DNA of 64,000 nt from Agromyces rhizosphaerae (GTDB lineage Bacteria > Actinomycetota > Actinomycetes > Actinomycetales > Microbacteriaceae). Below are positions 43,912 to 53,545 of this stretch, in pieces. Position numbers and translations under genes: made by a program. The stretch's first letter is position 1. Every line of letters starts with the position of its first letter. The notes beneath the pieces were generated by a model. The model was not told the origin of the DNA and did not search any database. It saw nothing but the letters and a program-made list of their open reading frames with translations. The stretch spans positions 3,543,790 to 3,607,789 of the forward strand of contig NZ_BSDP01000001.1 in NCBI RefSeq assembly GCF_027925245.1, in the 5' to 3' direction.

Positions 43912-43961
43912 AAAAAGTCCTGAGCCGCGACACGTTCGTAAACGATGTCGCGACTCAGGAC
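43912..43961 (-). terminator. Intrinsic terminator supplied by the IS end
   Basis: Arms 43917-43931 and 43947-43961 pair over 15 bases with one wobble, and A5 at 43912-43916 gives a T5 tract on the minus strand. It starts 7 bases past the tRNA-Pro 3' end and so can end its transcript in place of the displaced terminator. Confidence 0.75.
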
Positions 43962-43967
43962 AAACGG

Positions 43968-44041
<74 letters not shown>

Positions 44042-44104
44042 TGGACAACCTGACCATCATAACGGAGCACCGGCCCCGCGAACGAATCGGCACCGCGGCG
44101 AATC

Positions 44105-46213
44105 TCAGAGCAGCTTGCCGATCATCGCGGCGGCCCGCGCGGCGCCGTCCGTCTCGACCGGCCGGTAGTCGACGGGCGCCCCGACGAGCGACGCCATGGC
44201 GCTCGCGAGCGCGTCGGGCGAGAGCTCCGAGTACTGCATGCAGCGGCCCGCGCGATACCGATCCAGCCGTGCCCGCACGTGGAAGTTCTGCTCGAAGTGG
44301 TCGCGCAGCGGCACGTAGATGAACGGCACCCGGCAGGCGGCGAGCTCCATGGTGGTCGTGAGGCCGCCCTGCACGATCGCCAGGTCGCACGCGGCGAGGT
44401 GGCGGTAGAGCCGGTCGACGTAGGCGCGGTACTCGACGCCGTCGATCTGCGGCAACGTGGCCGGGTCGATCCGCGGGCCGGTCACCACGATCATCCGCAG
44501 CTCCGGGATCGCCCGCTTCGCCTCCGGGTAGGAGGCCACGACCCGGCGGATCAGGTCGGTGCCGACGCCCGACCCGCCGACCGAGACGATGCACACCCGC
44601 TCGTCGTCGCGGTACCCGAGCTCGGCCCGCAACGCCTCGCGCGAACCGAGCGCCGCCGGGTCGAAGCCGGTCACGTACCCGGCGAAGTCGAAGTGCTCCT
44701 CGGTCCAGTCGCGAATCAGCGGCATCCCCTCGCCGAACCGGTCGGGCACGATGTCGTCGGGCGAGCCGACGAACACCGCGGCGTCGCGCACCCGCCCGTA
44801 GCGCTCGACGTGGGTGATCATCTCCTGGTTGTAGTCGGCCACGACCGCCGCCTCGCGGGCCCCGCGCTCGGGGATCGGCAGGTACCCGACGAAGTCGGTC
44901 ATCCACGCGAGCGCCCCGCGCTTCAGGTTCGGGTTCTCGTGCAGGTAGTGGTCGACCTCCCACGACTCGTCGGCGATGATCAGGTCGTACTCGCCGCGCT
45001 GGGCGACCTCGTCGAACACCATGAAGTTGTGCACGAGGATCTCGTCCATCGTGCGCAGCGACTGGAACACCGCGAGCGAGTGGTCGCTGCACTCCGACTC
45101 GATGTGCGCAGATTCGCCGGCGAGAGCAGCGGATGCCTCGTGGATGCGCTCCCCCGCGGCATCCAGCACCCGGGTCACCGGGTCCTGTGCGAGCCAGTCG
45201 ATCTGCAGGTCCGGATGCAGCGTGCGCAGCTCCCCCGCGATCGCGATGTCCCGACGGGCGTGCCCGAGCCCGATCGGCGACGACAGGTAGAGCGCCGTCT
45301 TGGGCCTCGCGATGCCGACGTGCCAGGTGGCCGCCTCGTCGCGCAGGCCGTAGACGCGGTCGGCGAACCCCTTGATCAGGTGGTTGACCTTCACCGGGAA
45401 CCGCGTGTGCGGCGAGTGCCCCGAACCCTCGATCAGCACCAGGTCGGAGCCCGGGATCCACGCGTGCATGAGCTCCGAGCTGCCCGGGTGGACGATCTGG
45501 TCATCGGTGCCGTGCAGCAACAGCACCGGCACGTCGATGGAGCGGATGCGGCGCTCCATGTCCTCCAGGTCGAGGTCGGCGTAGTCCTCCTCGAGCGCCG
45601 CGAGCACGTCGCCGGTCGTCTCCATGGCCCAGCCGACCCCGTCGTCCCACGCCTTCGTGGAGTGCGGGTCGGAGACGACCTGGGCGACGAACCACTCGGC
45701 GAAGTCGCGGTAGTCGGTGCGCCAGTAGTCGGGGTCGTACTTCGCCCAGCCCTCCGGCTTCTCCCCCGGTGCGGGCGCAACGGGGGCAGCCCGGTCGACC
45801 ATCGGCACGACCCACTCGTGCGCCGCCCCGATGGTCACGACCCCGTCGACCCGCTCCGGATGCAGCGCGGCGAGCGTGAGCGCGAGCTCACCGCCCATCG
45901 AGTAGCCCACGACGACGCACCGCTCGGTGCCCGTCGCGTCGAGCACCGCGATCGCGTCGGCGTCGCGGTTCCCCCACGAATAGCGTCCCGCGTCGGCCGG
46001 CCGCGACGACTTCCCGTTGCCCACCGCGTCGAACAGCACCACGCGGTAGTGCCGGGCGAGGAACGACACCTGCATCTTCCAGTTGCGCGAGTGCACGAGC
46101 TCCCACGTCGGCGCGAGCAGGATCGTCGGTCCGTCCTCGCCGTACACCTCCCAGTGGACGCTCGCCCCGTCGCGCTCGACCGTGCCCTCGGTCGTCGGCA
46201 TCGTCGCCCTCAT
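44105..46213 (-). CDS. Alpha/beta-hydrolase fused to a GT-B glycosyltransferase
   Basis: The 702-residue fusion has two parts. Residues ~1-280 are an alpha/beta-hydrolase: nucleophile elbow VVGYSMGGE (Ser near 109), Asp in LLHGTDDQIV, His in SGHSPHT. Residues ~300-700 are a UDP-glycosyltransferase-like GT-B fold: PIGLGHARRDIAIAGEL at its start, and a donor site in VQGGLTTTMELAACRVPFIYVPL. No signal or membrane helix. Start ATG 46213 overlaps the TetR stop as ATGA. Together they suggest coupled ester cleavage and glycosylation of one small molecule; substrate unknown. Confidence 0.82.
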   Translation of the reverse strand: MRATMPTTEGTVERDGASVHWEVYGEDGPTILLAPTWELVHSRNWKMQVSFLARHYRVVLFDAVGNGKSSRPADAGRYSWGNRDADAIAVLDATGTERCVVVGYSMGGELALTLAALHPERVDGVVTIGAAHEWVVPMVDRAAPVAPAPGEKPEGWAKYDPDYWRTDYRDFAEWFVAQVVSDPHSTKAWDDGVGWAMETTGDVLAALEEDYADLDLEDMERRIRSIDVPVLLLHGTDDQIVHPGSSELMHAWIPGSDLVLIEGSGHSPHTRFPVKVNHLIKGFADRVYGLRDEAATWHVGIARPKTALYLSSPIGLGHARRDIAIAGELRTLHPDLQIDWLAQDPVTRVLDAAGERIHEASAALAGESAHIESECSDHSLAVFQSLRTMDEILVHNFMVFDEVAQRGEYDLIIADESWEVDHYLHENPNLKRGALAWMTDFVGYLPIPERGAREAAVVADYNQEMITHVERYGRVRDAAVFVGSPDDIVPDRFGEGMPLIRDWTEEHFDFAGYVTGFDPAALGSREALRAELGYRDDERVCIVSVGGSGVGTDLIRRVVASYPEAKRAIPELRMIVVTGPRIDPATLPQIDGVEYRAYVDRLYRHLAACDLAIVQGGLTTTMELAACRVPFIYVPLRDHFEQNFHVRARLDRYRAGRCMQYSELSPDALASAMASLVGAPVDYRPVETDGAARAAAMIGKLL

Positions 46214-46824
46214 GACCGCACCTCCTGCTCGAGCGCCGCCAGGCGCGCCTCCTCGGCGGCGATCAGCCGCCCGATCGCCCGCAGTGCATCGCGGAACGGC
46301 CTGGTCGGCCCCTCGGTGCCGCTCAGGATCATCGCCTCCGCACCGATGAACGCCGCACTCACGAGCGCGACCATCTCCTCGACGGTCAGGGCACCGAATC
46401 GGATGCCTCGGGCCGACGCGCGCCGCGCGGCATCCGTCAGCACCGCGGTCCACCCGTCGTAGACCCGGCGGACCCGCGCGCCCACGACCTCGGTCGACCA
46501 GCCGGCCGCCATCATCTCGTGCAGGATGCGCACGTAGCCGGATTCGAGGTCGTCGTCGAGGTAGTCGCACGCGCGCTTCCACTGACTCGACAGGGGCTCG
46601 TCGCCCGCGTAGAGCGCGGACTGCCGGGCGACGAGGCTCGCGTCCTCCGCCTCGAGCACGCTCAGCACGAGCTGCTCGCGCGTGCCGAAGTGGTAGTGGA
46701 TCTGCGACTGCGGCACGCCGGCCTCGTCGGCGACCTTGCGCGTCGAGAGCGCGGCGAACCCGTCGCGCAGCACCAGCTCCCGCGCCGCGCCGAGGATCGC
46801 CGCCTGGGTCTCGCTGCTCGACAT
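46210..46824 (-). CDS. TetR-family regulator
   Basis: A 204-residue TetR protein: the HTH is LSTRKVADEAGVPQSQIHYHFGTREQLV (spread over about 26-53), followed by an all-helical ligand domain. ATG 46824 follows AAGGGGG. It leads the two-gene unit with the hydrolase-glycosyltransferase, with a 4-bp overlap, so it probably controls its own operon in response to the enzyme's substrate or product. Confidence 0.88.
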   Translation of the reverse strand: MSSSETQAAILGAARELVLRDGFAALSTRKVADEAGVPQSQIHYHFGTREQLVLSVLEAEDASLVARQSALYAGDEPLSSQWKRACDYLDDDLESGYVRILHEMMAAGWSTEVVGARVRRVYDGWTAVLTDAARRASARGIRFGALTVEEMVALVSAAFIGAEAMILSGTEGPTRPFRDALRAIGRLIAAEEARLAALEQEVRS

Positions 46825-46840
46825 CGTGCCCCCTTGCCCT

Positions 46841-46871
46841 GTTCGATCGCTTTTCGGTCGATCGCCCGAAC
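46841..46871. promoter_or_regulatory. Possible TetR operator
   Basis: GTTCG (46841-46845) and CGAAC (46867-46871) are inverted, and CGATCGC occurs twice between them (46844, 46859). The block lies 17 bases upstream of the TetR start in a slightly AT-richer patch. Confidence 0.35.
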
Positions 46872-46957
46872 GAATTGCAACGAAGGTACCGCGACGCTCG
46901 ACGCCTGTCAACGACTCGGGCGCGCCATCCGCAGATCGATCGCCGCCGCCCGCGCAC

Positions 46958-47854
46958 TCAGCCGATCGATTTGGCGAATCGATCGCGGGCGCGCCGCAGC
47001 TCCTGCGCCGCGTCAGGGAACTCCGCCAGATGCCGCGCAGCAGTCGACTCGGCCGCCGAAGCGAGCCGGTCGTATCCCTCCGCCGTCTCGCCGTGGTGCG
47101 CCGCGTGCGCGCCCGCACGCCGTGCGTGCCGGGCGAAGACGAGCGCGTCGCGCTGGTCGCCGAGCAGGTCGTGGATCCGCTCCCCCGCCGCGCCGAGCTC
47201 GCGCGCGGCGTCGCCGAGCACCTCTGCCGGCGGCGCCGACACCGCCTCGGCGGCGTAGCGCAGCCGGCGGGCGGCCTTGCGGGCGCGATGCAGCCGTTCG
47301 AGCGAGTCGTCGGCGGCCCTCGCCCGTCGTACCGCCCGCTTCGCCTCGCTCGCGAGCAGCCCGTTGAGCGCCGGCACCGCAGCCGCGTCGGCACCGGGCG
47401 CGAACGGCGGGTCGGCGCAGAAGGCCTCCAACTCCGCCGCCCGCGCAACGGCACGCGCGCCGTCCATCAGTTCGACGAGCCGCGCGTGCGCGACGCCGTA
47501 CTCGACCCGCGGGCCGTCGACGAGCCGATCGCGCATCGCCGCGGTCTCCCCCGCGAACCCGTCGAGCGCCTCCTCGGCGAAGCCCACGCGCACCTCGAGG
47601 TCGCGCACGACGCCGAGGTCTGCGCCGAACTCGCGGTACGCACGCCGCAGGTGCTCGACGCGTGCCTCGTCGAACAGCGGACGGTACGCGGCCAGCACGC
47701 TGCGCAGCCGGCGCACGTGGGTGCGGAGCTGGTGCACGGCGTCGGGCTCATCGGCCCGCGCCTCAGGCTCCAACTCGCGGATGCGCGCGGCGATCGCCCC
47801 GACGGCCGCCATCACGGCGTCGCCGGCACGCTCCGGTGCATCCGCCCCCATCAC
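46958..47854 (-). CDS. CHAD-domain protein
   Basis: The 298-residue all-helical protein has the conserved His and basic residues of the CHAD fold: AVHQLRTHVRRLRSVLAAYRPLF at about 39-61, and LHRARKAARRLRYAAE near 200. CHAD domains bind inorganic polyphosphate and often lie near polyphosphate or CYTH enzymes; none is adjacent here. It is upstream of no obvious operon and converges with nothing close. Confidence 0.88.
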   Translation of the reverse strand: MMGADAPERAGDAVMAAVGAIAARIRELEPEARADEPDAVHQLRTHVRRLRSVLAAYRPLFDEARVEHLRRAYREFGADLGVVRDLEVRVGFAEEALDGFAGETAAMRDRLVDGPRVEYGVAHARLVELMDGARAVARAAELEAFCADPPFAPGADAAAVPALNGLLASEAKRAVRRARAADDSLERLHRARKAARRLRYAAEAVSAPPAEVLGDAARELGAAGERIHDLLGDQRDALVFARHARRAGAHAAHHGETAEGYDRLASAAESTAARHLAEFPDAAQELRRARDRFAKSIG

Positions 47855-47924
47855 CTCAGGCTAGCGAGCGGTGCGACCGGTCGAGCGGGCGCCGCCACGC
47901 GGCATCCGCCCGCCCCTGTATGAG

Positions 47925-49436
47925 CTACGTGCGCGGCCGCTTCTCGCGCACGCGCATGTTCGTGACGATCGGCGTGCCCTCGAAGCCGTACACCTCGCGC
48001 AGGCGCCGCTGGATGAACCGGCGGTAGCCCGGGTCGAGGAACCCGGTCGTGAACAGCACGAACGTCGGCGGGCGGGTCGCCGCCTGGGTGCCGAACAGGA
48101 TGCGCGGCTGCTTGCCGCCGCGGAGCGGGTGCGGGTGCTCCTGCACGAGCTCGGTGAGGAAGGCGTTGAACTTGCCCGTGGGGATGCGCGTGTCCCACGA
48201 CTCGAGCGCGGTCTCGAGGGCGGGCACGAGCTTCTCGAGGTGCCGGCCGGTGCGCGCCGAGATGTTGACGCGCGGCGCCCAGGCCACGTGGTGCAGGTCC
48301 TGCTCGATCTCGCGCTCGAGGTAGCGGCGGCGGTCGTCGTCGAGCAGGTCCCACTTGTTGAACGCGAGCACGAGGGCTCGGCCCGACTCGAGCACGAGGT
48401 CGATGATGCGCACGTCCTGCTCGCTGAGCGCCTCGGTCACGTCGAGCAGCACGACCGCGACCTCGGCCTTCTCGAGCGCGGCCTGGGTGCGCAGCGAGGC
48501 GTAGAAGTCGGCGCCCTGCTGCAGGTGCACGCGGCGGCGGATGCCGGCGGTGTCGACGAAGCGCCAGACCTTGCCGCCGAGCTCGATCTGCTCGTCGACC
48601 GGGTCGCGGGTGGTGCCGGCGAGGTCGTTCACGACCACGCGCTCCTCGCGGGCGGCCTTGTTCAGCAGGCTCGACTTGCCGACGTTCGGGCGGCCGAGGA
48701 TCGCCACGCGGCGAGGCCCGCCGACCTCCTGCTTCGCGACCGCCGACTCCTGCGGCAGCACCTTGAAGACGGCTTCGAGCAGGTCGGCCACGCCCCGGCC
48801 GTGCAGCGCCGAGACGGGGTGCGGCTCGTCGAGGCCGAGGTTCCAGAGCACCGCGGCCTCGGGCTCCTGGCGGGCGTCGTCGACCTTGTTCGCCACGAGG
48901 AAGACGGGCTTCTTCGCCTGGCGCAGCAGGCGCACGACGTGCTCGTCGGTCGCGGTGGCGCCCACGGTCGCGTCGACCACGAACAGCACGACGTCGCACA
49001 GCTCGATCGCGACCTCGGCCTGGGCGGCGACGGAGGCGTCGATGCCGCGCGCGTCGGGCTCCCACCCGCCCGTGTCGACGAGCGTGAACCGGCGGTCGAG
49101 CCACTCGCCCTTGTACGACACGCGGTCGCGGGTCACGCCCGGGGTGTCCTCCACGACGGCCTCGCGGCGCCCGAGGATGCGGTTCACGAGCGCCGACTTG
49201 CCGACGTTCGGCCGGCCGACGATCGCGATGACCGGCAGCGCGGGCAGGTAGCGCACGCCCTCCTCGTCGAGGTCGCCGCCCTCCAGCACCTCGAGGTCGT
49301 CGTCGTCGAGGTCGTACTCGTCGAGGCCGCTGCGCAGCACCGCCGCGCGCTGGTCGGCGAGGTCGTCGTCGACTTCCGCGAGGCGCTCGACGAGGTCGTC
49401 CTCGACGCCCTCGTAGTCGTCGTCGGGGTTGCTCAT
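47925..49436 (-). CDS. der: Ribosome-assembly GTPase Der (EngA)
   Basis: A 503-residue tandem-GTPase for 50S subunit maturation. Two P-loops GRPNVGKS occur (near 75 and 245), with NKVD-type and NKWD base-recognition motifs and a KH-like C-terminal domain. The first ~65 residues are a very acidic extension ([23 protein letters not shown]), typical of actinobacterial Der. Start ATG 49436 overlaps the cmk stop by 4 bp. Last gene in the block. Confidence 0.96.
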   Translation of the reverse strand: MSNPDDDYEGVEDDLVERLAEVDDDLADQRAAVLRSGLDEYDLDDDDLEVLEGGDLDEEGVRYLPALPVIAIVGRPNVGKSALVNRILGRREAVVEDTPGVTRDRVSYKGEWLDRRFTLVDTGGWEPDARGIDASVAAQAEVAIELCDVVLFVVDATVGATATDEHVVRLLRQAKKPVFLVANKVDDARQEPEAAVLWNLGLDEPHPVSALHGRGVADLLEAVFKVLPQESAVAKQEVGGPRRVAILGRPNVGKSSLLNKAAREERVVVNDLAGTTRDPVDEQIELGGKVWRFVDTAGIRRRVHLQQGADFYASLRTQAALEKAEVAVVLLDVTEALSEQDVRIIDLVLESGRALVLAFNKWDLLDDDRRRYLEREIEQDLHHVAWAPRVNISARTGRHLEKLVPALETALESWDTRIPTGKFNAFLTELVQEHPHPLRGGKQPRILFGTQAATRPPTFVLFTTGFLDPGYRRFIQRRLREVYGFEGTPIVTNMRVREKRPRT

Positions 49437-50179
49437 CGTGCTGCTCCCTGTTCGGTGGGTGCCTCGGCAGCATTCTGGTCGGATGCCCCGCCTGCGCGGA
49501 ACCCCCGCCCGCCGAGCGCATCGATCACGTCGATGACGGCGTCCACGGTCTGTTCGAAGTCGAGGTGGGTCGAGTCGACCGTCGTCACGCCCTCGGCGGC
49601 GGTCATGAAGTCGACGACCTGCGCGTCGGCGCGGTCGCGGCGACGCAGCTGCTCGCCGGCACCGTCGGCCGAGGAGCCCACGAGTTCGGCGGTGCGGCGC
49701 GCGATGCGCACCTCCTCGTCGGCGGTCAGCAGGATGCGCACGGGCGCGTCAGGCGCCACCACGGTCGTGATGTCGCGGCCCTCGATGACGATGCCCGCCT
49801 GGGGGGCATCCGCTGCGATGACCCGGAAGCGTGCGATGAGCTCGCGCCGCACCTCGGGCACGCGCGCGATCGCGCTCACGACCGCGGAGATGCGGGGCTC
49901 GCGGATCGCGGCCGTCACGTCGACCCGGCCGACGTGCACGATCGCACCGGTGTTGTCGGTGCCGAGGTCGAGCGCGAAGGCCGGCAGGTGCGCGATCACC
50001 GCGCCCGCGTCCTCGGGGTCGAGTCCGGCGTCGAGCACGCTCCACGCGAGCGCGCGGTAGGCGGCGCCCGTGTCGAGGATGCCGAAGCCGAGCCGGCGGG
50101 CGACCGCCTTGCTCACGCTCGACTTGCCGCTGCCCGCGGGCCCGTCGATCGCCACGACCATGGTCTGCTGCTGCATCAT
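49433..50179 (-). CDS. cmk: Cytidylate kinase
   Basis: It phosphorylates CMP/dCMP. The 248-residue P-loop kinase has [17 protein letters not shown] at about 11-27, GRDITTVV, and the LID-like [11 protein letters not shown] 50179 (ATGATG) overlaps the tyrA stop as ATGA. The C-terminal tail [18 protein letters not shown] is extra. Cmk-der coupling is a widespread actinobacterial arrangement. Confidence 0.96.
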   Translation of the reverse strand: MMQQQTMVVAIDGPAGSGKSSVSKAVARRLGFGILDTGAAYRALAWSVLDAGLDPEDAGAVIAHLPAFALDLGTDNTGAIVHVGRVDVTAAIREPRISAVVSAIARVPEVRRELIARFRVIAADAPQAGIVIEGRDITTVVAPDAPVRILLTADEEVRIARRTAELVGSSADGAGEQLRRRDRADAQVVDFMTAAEGVTTVDSTHLDFEQTVDAVIDVIDALGGRGFRAGGASDQNAAEAPTEQGAAR

Positions 50180-51258
50180 CCCGCAATCCGCCAGCCGCGC
50201 TGGCTCAGTTCCTCGATGAGCGACTCGACCGCCTCGGGCACGATCGCCAGCTCGGCGAGGCCCACGGGCGCGCCGGGCGAGTGCTCCATGCGGAAGTCCT
50301 CGATGTTCACGCCGATGTCGCCGACGTCCTGGAAGAGCTGTGCGAGCTGCCCCGGACGGTCGTCGACCATGACGACCACGGGGGTGAAGCGCCGGTCGAC
50401 GCCGTGCTTGCCGGGCAGGCGGCCGACACCGGAGTTGCCGCCGGCCAGCTCCTCGGCGATGCGACGACGCGCGCCCGGCGCGTCGACGTCGCCGAGCGCG
50501 TCGATGAACCGGTCGAGGTCGTCGCGGTAGGCGGTGAGGATGTCGCGGACCGGCGCCGCGTTCGCGCCGAGGATCTGCACCCAGAGCTGCGGGTCGCTCG
50601 CCGCGACGCGGGTGACGTCGCGCACACCCTGACCGGCGAGGTTCAGCGCCGAGGGCGCGCCGTCGACCAAGCGCCGGGCCATGAGGCTCGACACGACCTG
50701 CGGCACGTGCGAGATGAGCGCGACGGCGGCGTCGTGCTGCTCGGGGGTCATCTCGACGAGCGTCGCGCCGAGGTCGAGGATGAGGTCGTCGACGACCCCG
50801 CCCCGCCGGTAGGAGATGCCGTCGTGCGCGGCGACCACCCACGGGCGGCCGGCGAACAGGTCGGCGCGGCCCGACATGGGGCCGCCGCGCTCGCGGCCGG
50901 CGAGCGGGTGCGAGCCGATGTAGCGCGACACGTCGGCGCCGCGCGCCGTGAGCTCGTCGAGCACGCGCAGCTTCACGCTCGCGACGTCGGTCACGATCGC
51001 CTCGGGGTACGCCTCGAGCTCGGCCGCGATGACGTCTGCCGTGACATCCGGCGGCACGCAGACGACGACGAGCTGCGGCTCATCGCCCTCGGCAGGCGCG
51101 CGCCCGGCGCCGTAGTCGACGGCGATGCCGAGGTGCGTCGGCGACGCGTCGGCGAGGATCACGTCGATGCCGCGCGCGCGCAGGCCGAGACCCACGCTCG
51201 ACCCGAGCAGTCCGACCCCGACGACGCGCACCGGTCCGGTGAGGCGACTGTCGGCCAC
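50176..51258 (-). CDS. tyrA: Prephenate dehydrogenase
   Basis: It makes 4-hydroxyphenylpyruvate (or arogenate product) for tyrosine. The 360-residue protein has the NAD motif [18 protein letters not shown] near residue 11, SHPLAGRE near 115 and a C-terminal ACT-like region ([19 protein letters not shown] near 288) that should bind tyrosine for feedback. GTG 51258, after GAGAGGGGA, is chosen; a TTG at 51276 overlapping the rluB stop would add six residues. It lies inside the rluB-cmk series. Confidence 0.92.
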   Translation of the reverse strand: MADSRLTGPVRVVGVGLLGSSVGLGLRARGIDVILADASPTHLGIAVDYGAGRAPAEGDEPQLVVVCVPPDVTADVIAAELEAYPEAIVTDVASVKLRVLDELTARGADVSRYIGSHPLAGRERGGPMSGRADLFAGRPWVVAAHDGISYRRGGVVDDLILDLGATLVEMTPEQHDAAVALISHVPQVVSSLMARRLVDGAPSALNLAGQGVRDVTRVAASDPQLWVQILGANAAPVRDILTAYRDDLDRFIDALGDVDAPGARRRIAEELAGGNSGVGRLPGKHGVDRRFTPVVVMVDDRPGQLAQLFQDVGDIGVNIEDFRMEHSPGAPVGLAELAIVPEAVESLIEELSQRGWRIAG

Positions 51259-51272
51259 TGGTGATTCCCCTC

Positions 51273-52055
51273 TCAACCGCGCTCGTCGCTCCGTGCGATC
51301 GTGAGCAGGCGGCCGAGTTCAACCTTAGTCAACGCGCGCACCTCGCCCGACCGCAGGGTGCCGAGGTGCAGCGGCCCGAACTGCCGCCTGACCAGCTCGA
51401 CGACCGGGTGCCCCACCGCCTCGAGCATGCGCCGCACGATACGGTTGCGCCCTGAATGCAGGGTGACCTCGACCATCGAGAACCCGCCGCCGCTGCCGGC
51501 CTGCAGCAGCTTCGCCGCGTCGACCGCGATCGGGCCGTCGTCGAGTTCGATGCCGCGCTTGAGCTTCGTGAGCACCTGCGGTTGCACGGTGCCCTGCACC
51601 TTCGCGATGTAGGTCTTCTCGACGCCGAACGACGGGTGGGCGAGCACGTGCGCCAGCTCCCCGTCGTTGGTGAGCACGAGCAGCCCGCTCGTGTCGCCGT
51701 CGAGGCGCCCCACGTTGTAGACGCGCCCCGGGAGGTCCTTCGTGAAGCGTCGCAGGTCGGGCCGGCCCTGCTCGTCCTTCATCGACGAGACCACGCCGCG
51801 CGGCTTGTTGAGCATGAAGTAGAGCTTGTCGGCGTCGAGCTGCACGGCGACGCCGTCGACGGACACCTTCGCGACGGCCGGGTCGATGCGCGTGCCGAGC
51901 TCGGTCACGACCGTCCCGTCGACCGTGATGCGCCCCTCGACGATGTACTGCTCGACCACGCGACGCGACGCGACGCCCGCGGCCGCGAGCACCTTCTGCA
52001 GGCGCACGCCCTCGGGCGCGTCGCCGCCGCCTCCTCGGCGGTCAGCGGGCGTCAT
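51273..52055 (-). CDS. rluB: 23S rRNA pseudouridine synthase, RluB family
   Basis: The 260-residue enzyme has an N-terminal S4 domain (VRLQKVLAAAGVASRRVVEQYI spread over 17-38) and the RsuA/RluB catalytic motif GRLDGDTSGLL (Asp near 119). It modifies 23S rRNA in the decoding-linked helices, inferred from family. The start overlaps the 3' end of scpB by 14 bp. Confidence 0.93.
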   Translation of the reverse strand: MTPADRRGGGGDAPEGVRLQKVLAAAGVASRRVVEQYIVEGRITVDGTVVTELGTRIDPAVAKVSVDGVAVQLDADKLYFMLNKPRGVVSSMKDEQGRPDLRRFTKDLPGRVYNVGRLDGDTSGLLVLTNDGELAHVLAHPSFGVEKTYIAKVQGTVQPQVLTKLKRGIELDDGPIAVDAAKLLQAGSGGGFSMVEVTLHSGRNRIVRRMLEAVGHPVVELVRRQFGPLHLGTLRSGEVRALTKVELGRLLTIARSDERG

Positions 52056-52710
52056 CGAACCCGTCCTGTCCGTCGTCGAGCAGCGGCGCGACCTTCGGCA
52101 GCTCCTCGATCGAGTTCACGCCGAGGTGGGCGAGCAGCTGGTCGGTCGTGCCGTAGAGGATCGCCCCGGTCTCCGAGTCGGTCGAGACCTCGGTGATGAG
52201 CCCGCGGCCGAGCAGGGTGCGCACGACCGAGTCGACGTTCACGGCGCGGATCGACGCGACCTGCCCGCGCGAGATCGGCTGCTTGTAGGCGATCACCGCG
52301 AGCGTCTCGAGCGCCGCCTGCGAGAGGCGGGTCGGCGTCTGGGTCAGCACGAAGTCGGTCACCAGGTCGTCGTAGTCGCCGCGCACGTAGAAGCGCCAGC
52401 CGCCGCCCACCTCGCGCAGCTCGAAACCGCGACGGATGCCTCCGGCCTCGCCGTCGTAGTCGGCGACGAGCCGCGCGATCGACGCGCGCACCTCACGCAC
52501 GGGCCGCGCGACCGCGGTCGCGAGCTGCACGACCGGTTGCGGCTCGTCGGCCACGAACAGGATCGCCTCCAGTGCACGGTCGAGGTCGAGCGCGCGCCCG
52601 GCGAGGTCGATGCCGTGCTCGTCGGCGCCGTCGGCGGGCGATGCGCCGGCGGCATCCGCGTCGATGCCCGTGGCATCCGTCTCAGTGCTCGTGTCCGTTT
52701 CAGTGCTCAT
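52042..52710 (-). CDS. scpB: Segregation and condensation protein B
   Basis: A 222-residue winged-helix partner of SMC-ScpA in chromosome condensation. The conserved core contains LEAILFVADEPQPV and LAVIAYKQPISRGQVASIRAVNVDSVVRTLL spread over about 138-168. The first ~40 residues are an acidic low-complexity tail (STETDTSTETDATG) less typical of the family. It overlaps scpA by 11 bp. Confidence 0.95.
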   Translation of the reverse strand: MSTETDTSTETDATGIDADAAGASPADGADEHGIDLAGRALDLDRALEAILFVADEPQPVVQLATAVARPVREVRASIARLVADYDGEAGGIRRGFELREVGGGWRFYVRGDYDDLVTDFVLTQTPTRLSQAALETLAVIAYKQPISRGQVASIRAVNVDSVVRTLLGRGLITEVSTDSETGAILYGTTDQLLAHLGVNSIEELPKVAPLLDDGQDGFDDAR

Positions 52711-53545
52711 AATCTGCTCCCAGACTGCCCAGCTGCTCCTCTGACCACTCCTCGGCGGTCCAGCGCAGGGTGAGTTCGCCGAGCGGCTCGAGCTGCTCGA
52801 ATCCGATGGCGGCGTGGCGGTACAGCTCCAGCACCGCGAGGAATCGGGCGACGACCACGCCCTTGCGATCGACGCCGGCGACCAGCTCGCGGAACGACAC
52901 CGGCTCGCCCCGCCGGAGGATCGACACGACCTGCGCGGCCTGCTCGCGGATGCTCACGAGCGGCGCGTGCAAGTGGTCGAGCCCCACGACGGGGATGACG
53001 CGCGGCGTCAGCGCGACGACCGCGAGTGCGGCGAAGTCCTCGGCTGAGAGCGTCCAGCGCAGCTCGGGCGGCGCCTGGCGGAACTTCTCCTCCAGGCGCA
53101 CCGAACGCGGGTGGCGACTCGACTCCGCCGCGATGCGCTCCCCGAACCAGCTCGCCACCTGCTTGAACGCGCGGTACTGCAGCAGGCGGGCGAACAGCAG
53201 GTCGCGCGCCTCGAGCAGCGCGACGTCCTCCGCGTCGACCAGCTCGCCCTGCGGCAGGAGGCCGGCGATCTTCAGGTCGAGCAGGGTCGCCGCGACGACC
53301 AGGAACTCGCTGGCGCGGTCGAGCTCGTCCTCGGCCTCGAGCCGCGACAGGTACGCGATGAACTCGTCGGTCACCGCGCCGAGCGACACCTCGGTGATGT
53401 CGAGTTCGCGCTTGGAGATGAGCGACAGCAGCAGGTCGAACGGGCCCTCGAAGTTGCTCAGCGCGACGTGGAAGCCGTCGTCACCGGCCTCCGGCTCGGG
53501 TGCCGCCTCGATCGCTCCCCCGCCGGCGTCAGGCGACGGCGCCAC
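52700..53545 (-). CDS. scpA: Segregation and condensation protein A
   Basis: The kleisin subunit of the SMC complex, 281 residues. NFEGPFDLLLSLI near 32 and ELDITEVSLGAVTDEFIAYL near 47 are the N-terminal signature that binds the SMC neck; the C-terminal winged helix (about 200-265) binds the cap. GTG 53545 lies inside the end of the ParA gene (17-bp overlap). The parA-scpA-scpB order is conserved in Actinobacteria. Confidence 0.95.
   Translation of the reverse strand: MAPSPDAGGGAIEAAPEPEAGDDGFHVALSNFEGPFDLLLSLISKRELDITEVSLGAVTDEFIAYLSRLEAEDELDRASEFLVVAATLLDLKIAGLLPQGELVDAEDVALLEARDLLFARLLQYRAFKQVASWFGERIAAESSRHPRSVRLEEKFRQAPPELRWTLSAEDFAALAVVALTPRVIPVVGLDHLHAPLVSIREQAAQVVSILRRGEPVSFRELVAGVDRKGVVVARFLAVLELYRHAAIGFEQLEPLGELTLRWTAEEWSEEQLGSLGADYEH

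Larger units (their letters stand above)
42514..43962 (+). mobile_element. IS481-family insertion sequence
   Basis: A 1449-bp element with one DDE transposase. The outer 26 bases (42514-42539, and the reverse complement of 43937-43962) match at 19 of 26 positions and both start TGTC and share GACATCGTT. Internal copies of the 18-mer TGTCRGGACATCGTTGAC occur at 42521, 42579 and 42626, and a near copy inverted at 43833-43850; these look like transposase-binding sites. It is flanked by the 16-bp repeat. Family by transposase type and ends. Confidence 0.85.
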
